Below, piece after piece: positions 9,899-17,875 of a stretch of 64,000 nt of DNA (its first letter is position 1; every line of letters starts with the position of its first letter). The position numbers and the translations under genes were made by a program. This stretch comes from Pseudidiomarina aestuarii (GTDB taxonomy: Bacteria; Pseudomonadota; Gammaproteobacteria; Enterobacterales; Alteromonadaceae), in contig PYVG01000002.1 in the NCBI GenBank assembly GCA_003030745.1, positions 1 through 64,000 of the forward strand. The letters run 5' to 3'. The notes beneath the pieces are model-generated. The model was not told the DNA's origin. It was given only the letters and a program-made list of their open reading frames with translations, and made no database searches.

Positions 9899-10046
9899 AA
9901 CATCGTTGTTCGTGCGCGCGCTTCGCGCACTGCTCGTCCGCTGCGCTATTCGAACGCTGCGCTTTTCGTGATTTACCGAACAGTGCGCAGCACGGACGAG
10001 CAGCGCAGCGGACGAACAACGAACAGCGAAGCGCACGAACAAAAAG
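9899..10046. repeat. GC-rich heptad repeat with long imperfect inverted repeats
   Basis: The gap between yihY and the divergent SDR gene is filled by a GC-rich repetitive tract. The arm CTCGTCCGCTGCGCT (9930-9944) has a near-perfect complement AGCGCAGCGGACGA in the second half. The right end contains CGAACAA CGAACAG CGAAGCG, units with a 7-bp period that look like GC-rich versions of the GTGAACA repeats further on. It could fold into a large hairpin. Both neighbouring genes start just outside it, so any promoter must lie in or beside the repeat. Confidence 0.65.
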
Positions 10047-10054
10047 GGGGTGGT

Positions 10055-10753
10055 ATGTACTTAATCTTTGGAGCTGGTGGTGGTCTTGGGCTGGCGCTGG
10101 CGCAACACGCAGTCGCGCGCGGTGACGCTGTGATTGCCGTGAGTCGGTCGGCGCAGCCTGAGGCATTCACTGGCCAATGGATCCAAGTGCAAGGTTATGA
10201 ACCTGAGCACCTACAGCCCGTTTTGGACGCTATTGAAGGTCAAACACTAGCGGGTGTGGTTAGCGCATTGGGAATATTGCATACCAACAATTTTATGCCG
10301 GAAAAGCGACTCGAGGATTTGAGTGCGGAGGCGTTGGAGCAAACCTACTACGTTAATGCGGTGCTGCCGATGCTACTGTTGCAGGCGCTTAAGTCGAATT
10401 TGCCGACCAAGTCGCCCTGCGTGTGGGTTCAGCTCAGTGCCAAAGTGGGCAGCATTACCGACAACTATCTCGGTGGTTGGTATAGCTATCGTGCCAGTAA
10501 GGCAGCGCTCAATATGTTACTGAAAACCGCGGCTATTGAGCTGAAGCGCACTCACAAGCAGCTGACCATTGCCGCTATTCATCCGGGCACGACCGATACT
10601 GAGCTGTCTAAGCCCTTTCAACAGCGCCTTCCTGCCGACAAATTGTACACGCCAGAGTTATCGGCGGAGCGTATTTGGCAGGTCATCGCCAACCTTGAGC
10701 CAGAGCAAAGCGGACAACTGTTTCATTGGGATGGGAAGCAACTGCCCTACTGA
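10055..10753 (+). CDS. Short-chain dehydrogenase/reductase family protein
   Basis: The 232-residue protein has an N-terminal Rossmann motif MYLIFGAGGGLGLALA, with GAGGGLG in place of the usual TGxxxGIG. The catalytic pair is YSYRASKAALNM (YxxxK, about residue 150) with a serine upstream in VQLSAKVGS. The end resembles C-factor-like SDRs, with IHPGTTDTELSKPF. The substrate is unknown. The ATG at 10055 is chosen because a GGGGG run precedes it and the glycine motif starts there. Upstream in-frame codons lie in the repeat tract. Confidence 0.82.
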   Translation: MYLIFGAGGGLGLALAQHAVARGDAVIAVSRSAQPEAFTGQWIQVQGYEPEHLQPVLDAIEGQTLAGVVSALGILHTNNFMPEKRLEDLSAEALEQTYYVNAVLPMLLLQALKSNLPTKSPCVWVQLSAKVGSITDNYLGGWYSYRASKAALNMLLKTAAIELKRTHKQLTIAAIHPGTTDTELSKPFQQRLPADKLYTPELSAERIWQVIANLEPEQSGQLFHWDGKQLPY

Positions 10754-10803
10754 TGAATTGGCGGCTAAAATAGCGTAAGGTAAGAAAAAACGAAGGAGCC
10801 GTT

Positions 10804-11025
10804 ATGCGTTATTTACTTGCGATATTTTTGCCACCGCTCGCCATTTTAACGACGGGTCGTATATTCCATGCCATTTTGAGCACAGTGCTGTGCGCCGTGG
10901 TGATCACCCTTACGCTAGTATCAATGTTCGGTCTGGCGTGGTTGTGGTTAGTTTGTATTATGCACGCGGCGTTTGTGATTGACGGCTACCACAAGCGCAG
11001 TAAGCAAGTTGGAGGCGATGCATGA
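10804..11025 (+). CDS. YqaE/Pmp3-family small membrane protein
   Basis: The 73-residue protein has two hydrophobic segments (about residues 3-20 and 28-55), with the FLPPLAIL motif that marks the YqaE/Pmp3 family and a short charged tail. Such proteins sit in the inner membrane and are linked to stress in other organisms; their mechanism is not known. Its last bases overlap the next start (ATGA), so it is the first gene of a coupled three-gene operon. The start is preceded by AAGGAG. Confidence 0.78.
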   Translation: MRYLLAIFLPPLAILTTGRIFHAILSTVLCAVVITLTLVSMFGLAWLWLVCIMHAAFVIDGYHKRSKQVGGDA

Positions 11026-11681
11026 AAACCTGGTCACAAACATTGCTGATAAGTGTCATGGTGCTGGCAGTGAGTGGGTGCTCCAGTGCTTATTATGGTG
11101 CCATGGAAAAGGTTGGCATCCACAAGCGCGACATCTTGGTCGACCGAGTTGATGAAGCGCGTGATTCCCAAGCGGATGCGCAACAAGAGTTTAAATCTGC
11201 GCTCGAACGCCTTAATGAATTATTGCAGTTCGATGGTGGTGAATTAGAAGCCACTTACAACGCACTCAATGATGATTATGAGAGCAGTAAAGCCGCAGCC
11301 GACCGTGTTTATGATCGAATTGATGCGATTGATGACGTCGCTCAAGATCTCTTCGATGAATGGCAAGATGAACTCGATGAGTACAGTAATGAAGGAATGC
11401 GCAGAGAAAGTGAGCGTTCACTTCGTGAAACCGAGCGGCGCTACAAGAGTTTACTTGCGAGTATGGAACGTGCGGCCGATACCATGCCGCCGGTGCTCGA
11501 AAAACTGCAAGACAACGTACTCTATCTGAAGCATAACCTGAATGCGGCGGCAATAGACGCCATTCGGGGTGAATATCGCACATTACAGAGCGATATCAGC
11601 AGTTTGATCGAGGAAATGGAACAAGCCATCAATGAATCAGATGCCTTTATCAAGGCAATGCAGGAGGGTCGTACCGAATGA
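11022..11681 (+). CDS. DUF2959-family lipoprotein
   Basis: The 219-residue protein starts with a signal sequence and lipobox LAVSGC, so it should be lipid-modified at Cys20 and carried to the periplasmic side. The rest is strongly charged and helical, with long coiled-coil segments, and includes KVGIHKRDILVDRVDEAR, the recognisable DUF2959 block. Its function is unknown. It overlaps its upstream and downstream neighbours by 4 bp each (ATGA), which implies coordinated translation with the YqaE-like protein and the FMN reductase. Confidence 0.8.
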   Translation: MKTWSQTLLISVMVLAVSGCSSAYYGAMEKVGIHKRDILVDRVDEARDSQADAQQEFKSALERLNELLQFDGGELEATYNALNDDYESSKAAADRVYDRIDAIDDVAQDLFDEWQDELDEYSNEGMRRESERSLRETERRYKSLLASMERAADTMPPVLEKLQDNVLYLKHNLNAAAIDAIRGEYRTLQSDISSLIEEMEQAINESDAFIKAMQEGRTE

Positions 11682-12190
11682 GTATATTGATTTTAGCAGG
11701 GAGTAGTCGCAAAGAGTCGCTCAACAAGAAGTTACAACAGCGCATTGCGGATCGCGCTAAGGAACTTGGTGTTGCTTGTCATGTGTATCCAGCTGAAGAA
11801 CTTGATGCGCCTTTGTATCAAGGCGACTATGAGGCTGAACATGGAGTCCCTGCGGGAATTCAAAAATTAGTCACCGCCATTCGAGATTGCACCAAGGTCG
11901 TGATTGTTACTCCTGAGTACAACAGTTCGATACCACCTTTATTGAAAAATGCGATTGATTGGAGTTCACGTGTGGACCAGCAGCCGTGGAAAGGTAAGAC
12001 GGTGTTGTTGGCTGGTGCTTCACCAGGTCGGTTAGGTGCTATGCGTGCAATGGACCATTTACGAGCGGTTGTGATGAACTTGCAAGCTTGGGTTGCACCT
12101 ATGTTCGCGAGTTGTCCGAACGCGAGTGACGAAACCATTCAGAAAATGGATGATGATTTCCTGAAAAACTTCTTACAGCAAGGTGACTAG
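11678..12190 (+). CDS. NADPH-dependent FMN reductase-family flavoprotein
   Basis: The 170-residue protein matches the FMN_red flavodoxin-like family. The N-terminal phosphate-binding loop is LAGSSRKESLNKKL (residues 6-19), and the characteristic VTPEYNSSIPPLLKNAIDW block appears at about 85-103. The family reduces flavins or quinones with NAD(P)H. The actual substrate is unknown. It is the third gene of the YqaE-DUF2959 operon and overlaps it by 4 bp. It is followed 3 bp later by the stop of a convergent regulator. Confidence 0.85.
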   Translation: MSILILAGSSRKESLNKKLQQRIADRAKELGVACHVYPAEELDAPLYQGDYEAEHGVPAGIQKLVTAIRDCTKVVIVTPEYNSSIPPLLKNAIDWSSRVDQQPWKGKTVLLAGASPGRLGAMRAMDHLRAVVMNLQAWVAPMFASCPNASDETIQKMDDDFLKNFLQQGD

Positions 12191-12193
12191 TTG

Positions 12194-12808
12194 TTAGTCA
12201 GCTAAGCTGGCGCAATATCGGTCCAGTGATGTTTTGGCGACTTGTTCGAGATTGAAATAATCTCGATCAAGGAGCCAGTTGTACATCAACCCATCAATCA
12301 AGCTAAACATGCCAATCACCGTTTCACGCGGCTTTACGTTCCGAGACACTTGCCCTTTTTCAATAGCATGCTCAATCAGCTTTTCGCACTCATCAATGCA
12401 GGCATTACGCCCGTGTAGGTGGCGCTGATGTATGGGTAACACATCATCAATGTATTCGCATTTGTGAAAGAGGATGTTGATCAACGCCTGAGTGTGTTGA
12501 TCATCTTGCACTTGCTTCACAATTTTTAGACAACGATGCTTCAGCTGACCCAGCGGGTCATCGGGAATTGCCTGTGCAAGTTCCTCAAACATCTCATCGA
12601 CTGGAAGTTTGACCCGGTCCATCAGTGAATCAATTAGATCGAGTTTGTTGTCAAAGTGATGGTAGATGGCCCCTCGAGTGACGCCGGCAGCCTCGGCTAC
12701 TTGCATCATCGACGTTGTTGCAACTCCGCGTTCGCTAAACAAGCGTTCGGCTGCATCCAATAAGTCATGGCGGGTGCTCAGTGCATCTTCTTTGGTACGA
12801 CGAACCAC
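12194..12808 (-). CDS. TetR-family regulator, AcrR/TtgR-like
   Basis: The 204-residue protein has the TetR helix-turn-helix at residues about 25-50 (MMQVAEAAGVTRGAIYHHF) and a C-terminal ligand domain like that of AcrR, TtgR and MtrR (IDECEKLIEHAIEKGQV). Such proteins repress multidrug pumps and are released by drugs. No pump gene adjoins it; the nearest RND genes are 11 kb away. A repeat of the AcrR operator type lies just upstream and suggests autoregulation. The start is MVRRTKEDALSTRHDLL. Confidence 0.87.
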   Translation of the reverse strand: MVRRTKEDALSTRHDLLDAAERLFSERGVATTSMMQVAEAAGVTRGAIYHHFDNKLDLIDSLMDRVKLPVDEMFEELAQAIPDDPLGQLKHRCLKIVKQVQDDQHTQALINILFHKCEYIDDVLPIHQRHLHGRNACIDECEKLIEHAIEKGQVSRNVKPRETVIGMFSLIDGLMYNWLLDRDYFNLEQVAKTSLDRYCASLAD

Positions 12809-12858
12809 GGCAAAACCTCTTTAATTCAGAACTAGGCGAATTATACAGCAAGTTAATC

Positions 12859-12880
12859 AAACATGCATGTATGTATGTAA
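12859..12880. promoter_or_regulatory. AcrR-type operator in front of the TetR gene
   Basis: The stretch reads as repeats of ATGTATGT preceded by the perfect palindrome ACATGCATGT (12861-12870). On the minus strand it gives TACATACATACATGCATGT, close to the TACATACAT... operators bound by AcrR-like repressors. It lies about 50 bp upstream of the regulator start. Function is inferred from resemblance. Confidence 0.6.
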
Positions 12881-13005
12881 AGGGATTAGTCTAGGAGTTG
12901 AATGATCTAAGAAGCACCCCAACTACTAAGTTAAACAGGGCTTAAAGAATTGAGCTAAACTGAAATAAAGGTCGTACATGTAATCTTAAAACTGGAGGTA
13001 TGACC

Positions 13006-13284
13006 ATGCGGAACGATATCGATCAGCGCCTCGTTTTAGATGCGTTCGAACAAATCCATGAACACGGTAAATCCGAGCAAGGTAAGCATACCCTAGACGG
13101 CATTACTGGCTATACCGATCATGATGGCTACACGGTTTTCCTTGAGGGTCACAATGTCAAAATGACACTCGAGTTTCACAATAAGTATCGTCTTGATTAC
13201 AACTCCGAGCGTGACTTTGACCTATTTATGCGTAAGCTGGAGCAAATAAGTAAGGATTACCATAAACCAGGTCGCGGTGAATGA
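13006..13284 (+). CDS. DUF3081-family protein
   Basis: The 92-residue protein matches DUF3081, a family seen mainly in marine gammaproteobacteria, with LVLDAFEQIHEHG, TLDGITGYTDHDGYTVFL and LEFHNKYRLDYN. Its function is unknown. The ATG at 13006 is preferred because GGAGG stands 7 nt before it; another ATG at 13000 is too close to that site. Its stop overlaps the start of the TrhA-like gene by 4 bp, so the two are likely cotranslated. Confidence 0.78.
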   Translation: MRNDIDQRLVLDAFEQIHEHGKSEQGKHTLDGITGYTDHDGYTVFLEGHNVKMTLEFHNKYRLDYNSERDFDLFMRKLEQISKDYHKPGRGE

Positions 13285-13937
13285 GTCAGCACAAGCCCTA
13301 TAGTATTGCCGAAGAAGTTGCCCATGCCCTCACTCACGGTATTGGTGCCGTTGCGAGTGTGGTTGGTCTCGTATTTATGGTCGCTTGGGCTTTGCAGTAC
13401 GGCGATACTTGGCATGTGGTTAGCGCATCGATTTACGGCGCGAGTTTAATTTTGTTGTACACCGCCTCAACTCTGTATCACTCCTTTCCATGGCCGCGTG
13501 TCAAAGCGGTTTTCCAAAAAATGGATCATGCTGCTATCTACTTCTTAATAGCGGGTACTTATACACCATTTGCTTTAGTGAACCTGCGCGGGCCTTGGGG
13601 CTGGACGTTACTTGGTGTGGTATGGAGCATTGCTCTTATTGGTGTGGTGTTAGAGGTGACTCTACAAGAGCGCAAGAAATGGTTATCACTGTCGCTGTAT
13701 TTAGGCTTGGGTTGGATGGCCGTTATTGCGATTAAACCCATGCTCGATAATGTCGAAGCTGGTGGTTTATGGCTGCTTTTGGCGGGTGGATTAGCTTACA
13801 GTTTCGGCGTTATTTTCTATGTCTGGAAATCGTTACGCTTTCATCATGCTATTTGGCACTTGTTCGTATTAGCCGGCAGTATTTTGCACTTCTTTTCGAT
13901 TTTTTATTTTGTGCTGCCCCGGCCGGACCTCATCTAA
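13281..13937 (+). CDS. trhA: TrhA/hemolysin III-family membrane protein
   Basis: The 218-residue protein has seven hydrophobic segments and the hemolysin III/PAQR motifs: EEVAHALTHGIGA at the start, STLYHSFPWPR, FQKMDHAAIYFLIAGTYTPF, and FHHAIWHLFVLAGS near the end. The conserved histidines of the putative metal site are present. E. coli YqfA/TrhA is linked to membrane energetics. The start overlaps DUF3081 by 4 bp, and the diguanylate cyclase ATG follows its stop directly, so a three-gene operon is likely. Confidence 0.88.
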   Translation: MSQHKPYSIAEEVAHALTHGIGAVASVVGLVFMVAWALQYGDTWHVVSASIYGASLILLYTASTLYHSFPWPRVKAVFQKMDHAAIYFLIAGTYTPFALVNLRGPWGWTLLGVVWSIALIGVVLEVTLQERKKWLSLSLYLGLGWMAVIAIKPMLDNVEAGGLWLLLAGGLAYSFGVIFYVWKSLRFHHAIWHLFVLAGSILHFFSIFYFVLPRPDLI

Positions 13938-15473
13938 ATGCTAGTACCAGTGAACTTGAAAATCCGCTGGTTTCTTATTTACGCCCTCTTCGGTTTGGCG
14001 CTGTCTATTATTCTCACTTCTATTGTTACCCAAGCAGCAACCAAGCAACTTCAAGAGCAAGTTGGTTCATCGTTGGGCGATGTGGCATTTCAACTTGCCG
14101 ACAAGCTTGAGCGTGGCATGTTTGAACGGTATCGAGACATGCGGGTGTCTGCGCAACTCATGCGCTCTGTTACGGCGAGTGAAGACCGACTGGAACGGTT
14201 CCAGCGACTCCTCGATTCATTGCAATCCAGCTTTCCTGCTTACGCCTGGATCGGCCTAACCGATGCCGATGGCAAGGTATTAGTCAGTACGCAAGGCCTA
14301 CTAAAGGGAGCCGATGTCAGCCAACGCCCCTGGTTTACTGAGGCCCAAGAAGACTACTTTATCGGCGACGTACATGGCGCACTGTTACTTGAGAAAGAAC
14401 TCAATCCAGATGGCGATCAGCCGCTACGCTTTGTGGATGTTGCGGTACCGCTATTGTCACCTCAGGGCGAGTTTATTGGTGTGTTGGGTGCACATCTCAA
14501 TTGGGACTGGGCTTTTGAGCTACAAGAATCTATGCAACGAAGCCTGCAGCTCCATGAGTCAGCCGAAATTCTCATCGTCAGCTCTGAAAATGCCATTATT
14601 TTAGGTCCTACAAACTTACTTGAGAAAGCCAATCCTATCGAAATTTCACCAGCGATGCTCAGCGGTGGATACGGAGTAATGGGTTGGCCTGATGGCAATA
14701 AATACCTCATGGGGTATGCCGTTGCGCGTGACTATCGAGATTATCGCGGGCCACAATGGCAAGTGATGGTGCGGCAACCTATTGATATTGCTTATCAGCC
14801 TATTCAAGAACTGCGCGTGCAAGCGGTTTGGATTGGTGGTGCGGTTGTTATCGTCTTTGCTCTCATTGGTTGGATGACAGCAGAGAAGATTTCGCGACCG
14901 CTGGCTAACATTAATCAGCAATTAGAACGCGAAGTGCAGTCGCGTACAGCCGAGCTGACGAAATCGAATCAACGCTTGGAGCAGCTTGCTACCACCGACG
15001 CTTTGACTAGCCTTGGCAATAGACGCGCATTCTTCGCGGCCTCGAATGATATGTGTGAACGTGCGCAGCGACTTGGCACTCCGCTTGCGGTCGTCATTTT
15101 AGATCTCGATCACTTTAAAAAGGTCAATGACACTTATGGGCATGGCGTTGGTGACGAAGTGTTAGAAGCCGTGGGTTCATTGTTACGAGCAACTGTCCGA
15201 CAAATCGATATTGCTGCTCGCACAGGCGGTGAGGAATTCAGTTTATTACTAGAAAATACCGACCTAGATGGCGCCCGGCAGCTGTGTGATCGCATTCGTG
15301 AACGCATGGAGCAACTCCAATTCAATAGTGACAATGAGGCATTTACGGTCACTATGAGCATCGGTGCTACCCTCTGGCAACCTGATGAGTCGTTTGACAA
15401 TACCCTCGAGCGCGCAGATAAAGCGCTTTATCAAGCGAAAGAGTCCGGTCGTAATCGCGTAATCGTTGCCTAG
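13938..15473 (+). CDS. Diguanylate cyclase with periplasmic Cache sensor domain
   Basis: The 511-residue protein has a membrane segment at about residues 11-32, a periplasmic dCache-like region at about 40-275 (including TDADGKVLVST and GVLGAHLNWDW), and a second membrane segment at about 290-315. A coiled-coil linker leads into a GGDEF domain at about 340-510. The catalytic motif is GGEEF, which is compatible with activity. RQID stands five residues before it and is a good RxxD inhibitory site. It should make cyclic di-GMP in response to a small periplasmic ligand. The start codon follows the trhA stop directly. Confidence 0.9.
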   Translation: MLVPVNLKIRWFLIYALFGLALSIILTSIVTQAATKQLQEQVGSSLGDVAFQLADKLERGMFERYRDMRVSAQLMRSVTASEDRLERFQRLLDSLQSSFPAYAWIGLTDADGKVLVSTQGLLKGADVSQRPWFTEAQEDYFIGDVHGALLLEKELNPDGDQPLRFVDVAVPLLSPQGEFIGVLGAHLNWDWAFELQESMQRSLQLHESAEILIVSSENAIILGPTNLLEKANPIEISPAMLSGGYGVMGWPDGNKYLMGYAVARDYRDYRGPQWQVMVRQPIDIAYQPIQELRVQAVWIGGAVVIVFALIGWMTAEKISRPLANINQQLEREVQSRTAELTKSNQRLEQLATTDALTSLGNRRAFFAASNDMCERAQRLGTPLAVVILDLDHFKKVNDTYGHGVGDEVLEAVGSLLRATVRQIDIAARTGGEEFSLLLENTDLDGARQLCDRIRERMEQLQFNSDNEAFTVTMSIGATLWQPDESFDNTLERADKALYQAKESGRNRVIVA

Positions 15474-15487
15474 GTTCAGGCAAATAA

Positions 15488-15514
15488 AAAGGCGACCCGA
15501 AGGTCGCCTTTTTT
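15488..15514. terminator. Bidirectional rho-independent terminator
   Basis: AGGCGACC and GGTCGCCT form an 8-bp GC-rich stem around a CGAA tetraloop, with an A-run before and six Ts after. It lies between the convergent diguanylate cyclase and typA genes and can serve both strands. Confidence 0.9.
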
Positions 15515-15536
15515 AATCCCATGGGATTAGCGTTGC

Positions 15537-17366
15537 TTATGCGCGGCTAGCACGCTTACGCTCGTTTTCGGTCAGCATACGCTTACGAATACGGATAGAT
15601 TTTGGCGTGATTTCGACCAACTCATCGTCATCGATAAACTCGAGTGCTTGCTCCAATGACATGCGAATAGGTGGAGTCAGCAATAACGCGTCATCAGTAC
15701 CTGCGGCACGAATGTTGGTGAGCTGCTTGCCTTTCAAACAGTTGACGGTCAAGTCATTCGAACGGCTGTGAATACCGATAACCTGGCCTTCATACACTTC
15801 TTCACCGTGACCCAAGAACAAGCGACCACGCTCTTGCAAGTTGAACAAGGCATAGGCCAATGCTTTACCAGTAGCATTTGAAATCAGTACACCGTTGATG
15901 CGCTGACCAATGGCACCGGCTTTTACTGGACCGTAGTGATCAAATGTGTGGTAAATCAAACCTGAGCCTGAAGTCAGTGTCATGAACTCAGTTTGGAAAC
16001 CGATCAAACCACGACTTGGTACGATAAAGTCGATACGCATACGGCCCTTGCCATCTGGAGTCATGTTGGTCATCTCAGCTTTACGCAAGCCAAGTTTTTC
16101 CATGACTGAGCCGCCATGCTCTTCTTCAATGTCGACGGTCAAAGTTTCGAACGGCTCGTGTTTCTCGCCGTCAACGTCACGCATAATAACTTCAGGGCGT
16201 GATACTGCTAATTCGAACCCTTCACGGCGCATGTTTTCAATCAAAACACCTAAGTGCAATTCACCACGGCCTGACACGCGGAAACGGTCTGGACTTGCTG
16301 TTTCTTCAACACGCAATGCAACGTTATGCTTCAATTCTTGGGTCAAACGCTCCAAGATTTGGCGTGAAGTCACATATTTACCTTCTTTACCGGCAAACGG
16401 TGAGGTGTTGACCTGGAAGGTCATGGTTACCGTTGGCTCATCAACAGTCAGTGCAGGCAATACCTCCACAGAACCGGCAGCACACACGGTGTCAGAAATT
16501 TTCAATTCGCCTAAACCAGACACGGCAACGATATCGCCAGCGCTCGCTTTGTCGGTATCAATACGGTCCAAACCTAAGTAACCGAATACTTGGCCGACTT
16601 TGCCGTTACGGGTGGTGCCATCAGCACCGACAATCGTTACTTGCTGGTTCAACTTAATCGAACCGCGCTTGATACGACCAATACCGATAATGCCCAAGTA
16701 GCTTGAGTAATCCAGCTGCGAGATCTGCATCTGCAACGGACCATCGCGGTCAGCTTCAGGTGGCGATACTTTCTCGAGAATAGTCTCGAACAATGGAGTC
16801 ATGTCTTCGCTTGGATTGTTGTAATCTAAGGTAGCAAAACCGTTTAGTGCAGATGCGTAAACAATCGGGAAATCCAACTGCTCGTCAGTCGCGCCTAGGT
16901 TATCGAACAAATCGAATACTTGATCCACAACCCAATCAGGGCGAGCGCCTGGACGGTCAATCTTGTTCACGACCACAATCGGCTTCAAGCCGTGTGAGAA
17001 TGCTTTTTGGGTTACGAAGCGTGTTTGTGGCATCGGGCCATCAACGGCATCAACCAACAATAAGACTGAGTCAGCCATTGATAATACGCGCTCAACTTCA
17101 CCACCGAAGTCGGCGTGTCCTGGAGTATCAAGGATGTTGATGCGGAAATCGCGGTAATTAATCGCAGTGTTTTTCGCAAGAATCGTAATGCCACGCTCTT
17201 TTTCAAGGTCATTCGAATCCATGACGCGTTCTTCGTTACCACCGCGGCTTGCCAGCGTTCCAGATTGCTGGAGGAGCTTATCAACCAGAGTTGTTTTGCC
17301 ATGGTCAACGTGCGCGATGATGGCGATATTGCGCAATTTTAAAAGTTCAGTTGCTTGGATTGTCAT
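15537..17366 (-). CDS. typA: TypA/BipA translational GTPase
   Basis: BipA binds the ribosome and helps late 50S assembly, mainly at low temperature or under stress. The 609 residues carry the G motifs [10 protein letters not shown] (G1), [16 protein letters not shown] (G3) and [11 protein letters not shown] (G4), and EKERGIT in switch I. The C-terminal part has the BipA-specific [15 protein letters not shown] and [15 protein letters not shown]. The start at 17366 ([13 protein letters not shown]) matches the family; the longer reading upstream is not needed. A TATAAT -10 lies about 55 bp upstream on the same strand. Confidence 0.96.
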   Translation of the reverse strand: MTIQATELLKLRNIAIIAHVDHGKTTLVDKLLQQSGTLASRGGNEERVMDSNDLEKERGITILAKNTAINYRDFRINILDTPGHADFGGEVERVLSMADSVLLLVDAVDGPMPQTRFVTQKAFSHGLKPIVVVNKIDRPGARPDWVVDQVFDLFDNLGATDEQLDFPIVYASALNGFATLDYNNPSEDMTPLFETILEKVSPPEADRDGPLQMQISQLDYSSYLGIIGIGRIKRGSIKLNQQVTIVGADGTTRNGKVGQVFGYLGLDRIDTDKASAGDIVAVSGLGELKISDTVCAAGSVEVLPALTVDEPTVTMTFQVNTSPFAGKEGKYVTSRQILERLTQELKHNVALRVEETASPDRFRVSGRGELHLGVLIENMRREGFELAVSRPEVIMRDVDGEKHEPFETLTVDIEEEHGGSVMEKLGLRKAEMTNMTPDGKGRMRIDFIVPSRGLIGFQTEFMTLTSGSGLIYHTFDHYGPVKAGAIGQRINGVLISNATGKALAYALFNLQERGRLFLGHGEEVYEGQVIGIHSRSNDLTVNCLKGKQLTNIRAAGTDDALLLTPPIRMSLEQALEFIDDDELVEITPKSIRIRKRMLTENERKRASRA

Positions 17367-17419
17367 TAAAAAGCCTAAAAAACAGAGGTGGGAACCACGA
17401 TTGGTCAAAATAGCGGCGT

Positions 17420-17425
17420 ATTATA
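17420..17425 (-). promoter_or_regulatory. Probable -10 element of the typA promoter
   Basis: On the minus strand this reads TATAAT, a perfect -10. The -35 region 17 bp upstream is weak. Transcription would begin near 17413, giving a leader of about 45 nt before typA. Confidence 0.5.
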
Positions 17426-17875
17426 CTCGTGGAGCTACCAGAAAGAAAGCGAAATGCGTTTGTTACCACTACTCCTAAAACTGGTGCACAGGCAACAAGT
17501 ATGCAGAGCCGTATGGGAGATGTCACTACGGGAAATTTGTGATTATTTTTACTGATATTTATTAATGAATTCTTATTATGTTAATCAGAAATATTATCCA
17601 AATAAAAATTTGATAATATCGACAACTTTTTTTGTGTTAATCCTAATTTTCGAGTATTTTCCTCATTCTTATAGCTATATCATCTTATAAATATTGGCAT
17701 TAGTTGACTATACAACTACGCTAAAACGCCGGTATTTTGGGCTATCCCGTAAATTCCCTACTTTACACTTTAATGAAATAAGCTATGTTATGAGATGTAT
17801 AGACAACTCATGTAGCTGTAGAGTCGCTGTCTTACCCATGTAATTACAATTATGAAAATAAATTCAGGTGACACT
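17426..17875. promoter_or_regulatory. Long AT-rich gap in front of the TonB receptor, with a perfect inverted repeat
   Basis: This is one of the longer gaps in the window and is clearly AT-rich. At 17591-17619 it holds ATATTATC, 13 nt, then GATAATAT, a perfect 8-bp inverted repeat made of the hexamers used in Fur boxes but in the reverse order. It may be a regulator site or a weak hairpin. No small gene with a convincing ribosome site was seen. A promoter for the receptor must lie here, but no strong -35/-10 pair stands out. Confidence 0.45.

Noticed and set aside
15982..16581. 199-codon plus-strand frame inside typA
   Set aside because: It is antisense to a strongly conserved gene, has no family resemblance and a biased composition typical of shadow frames.
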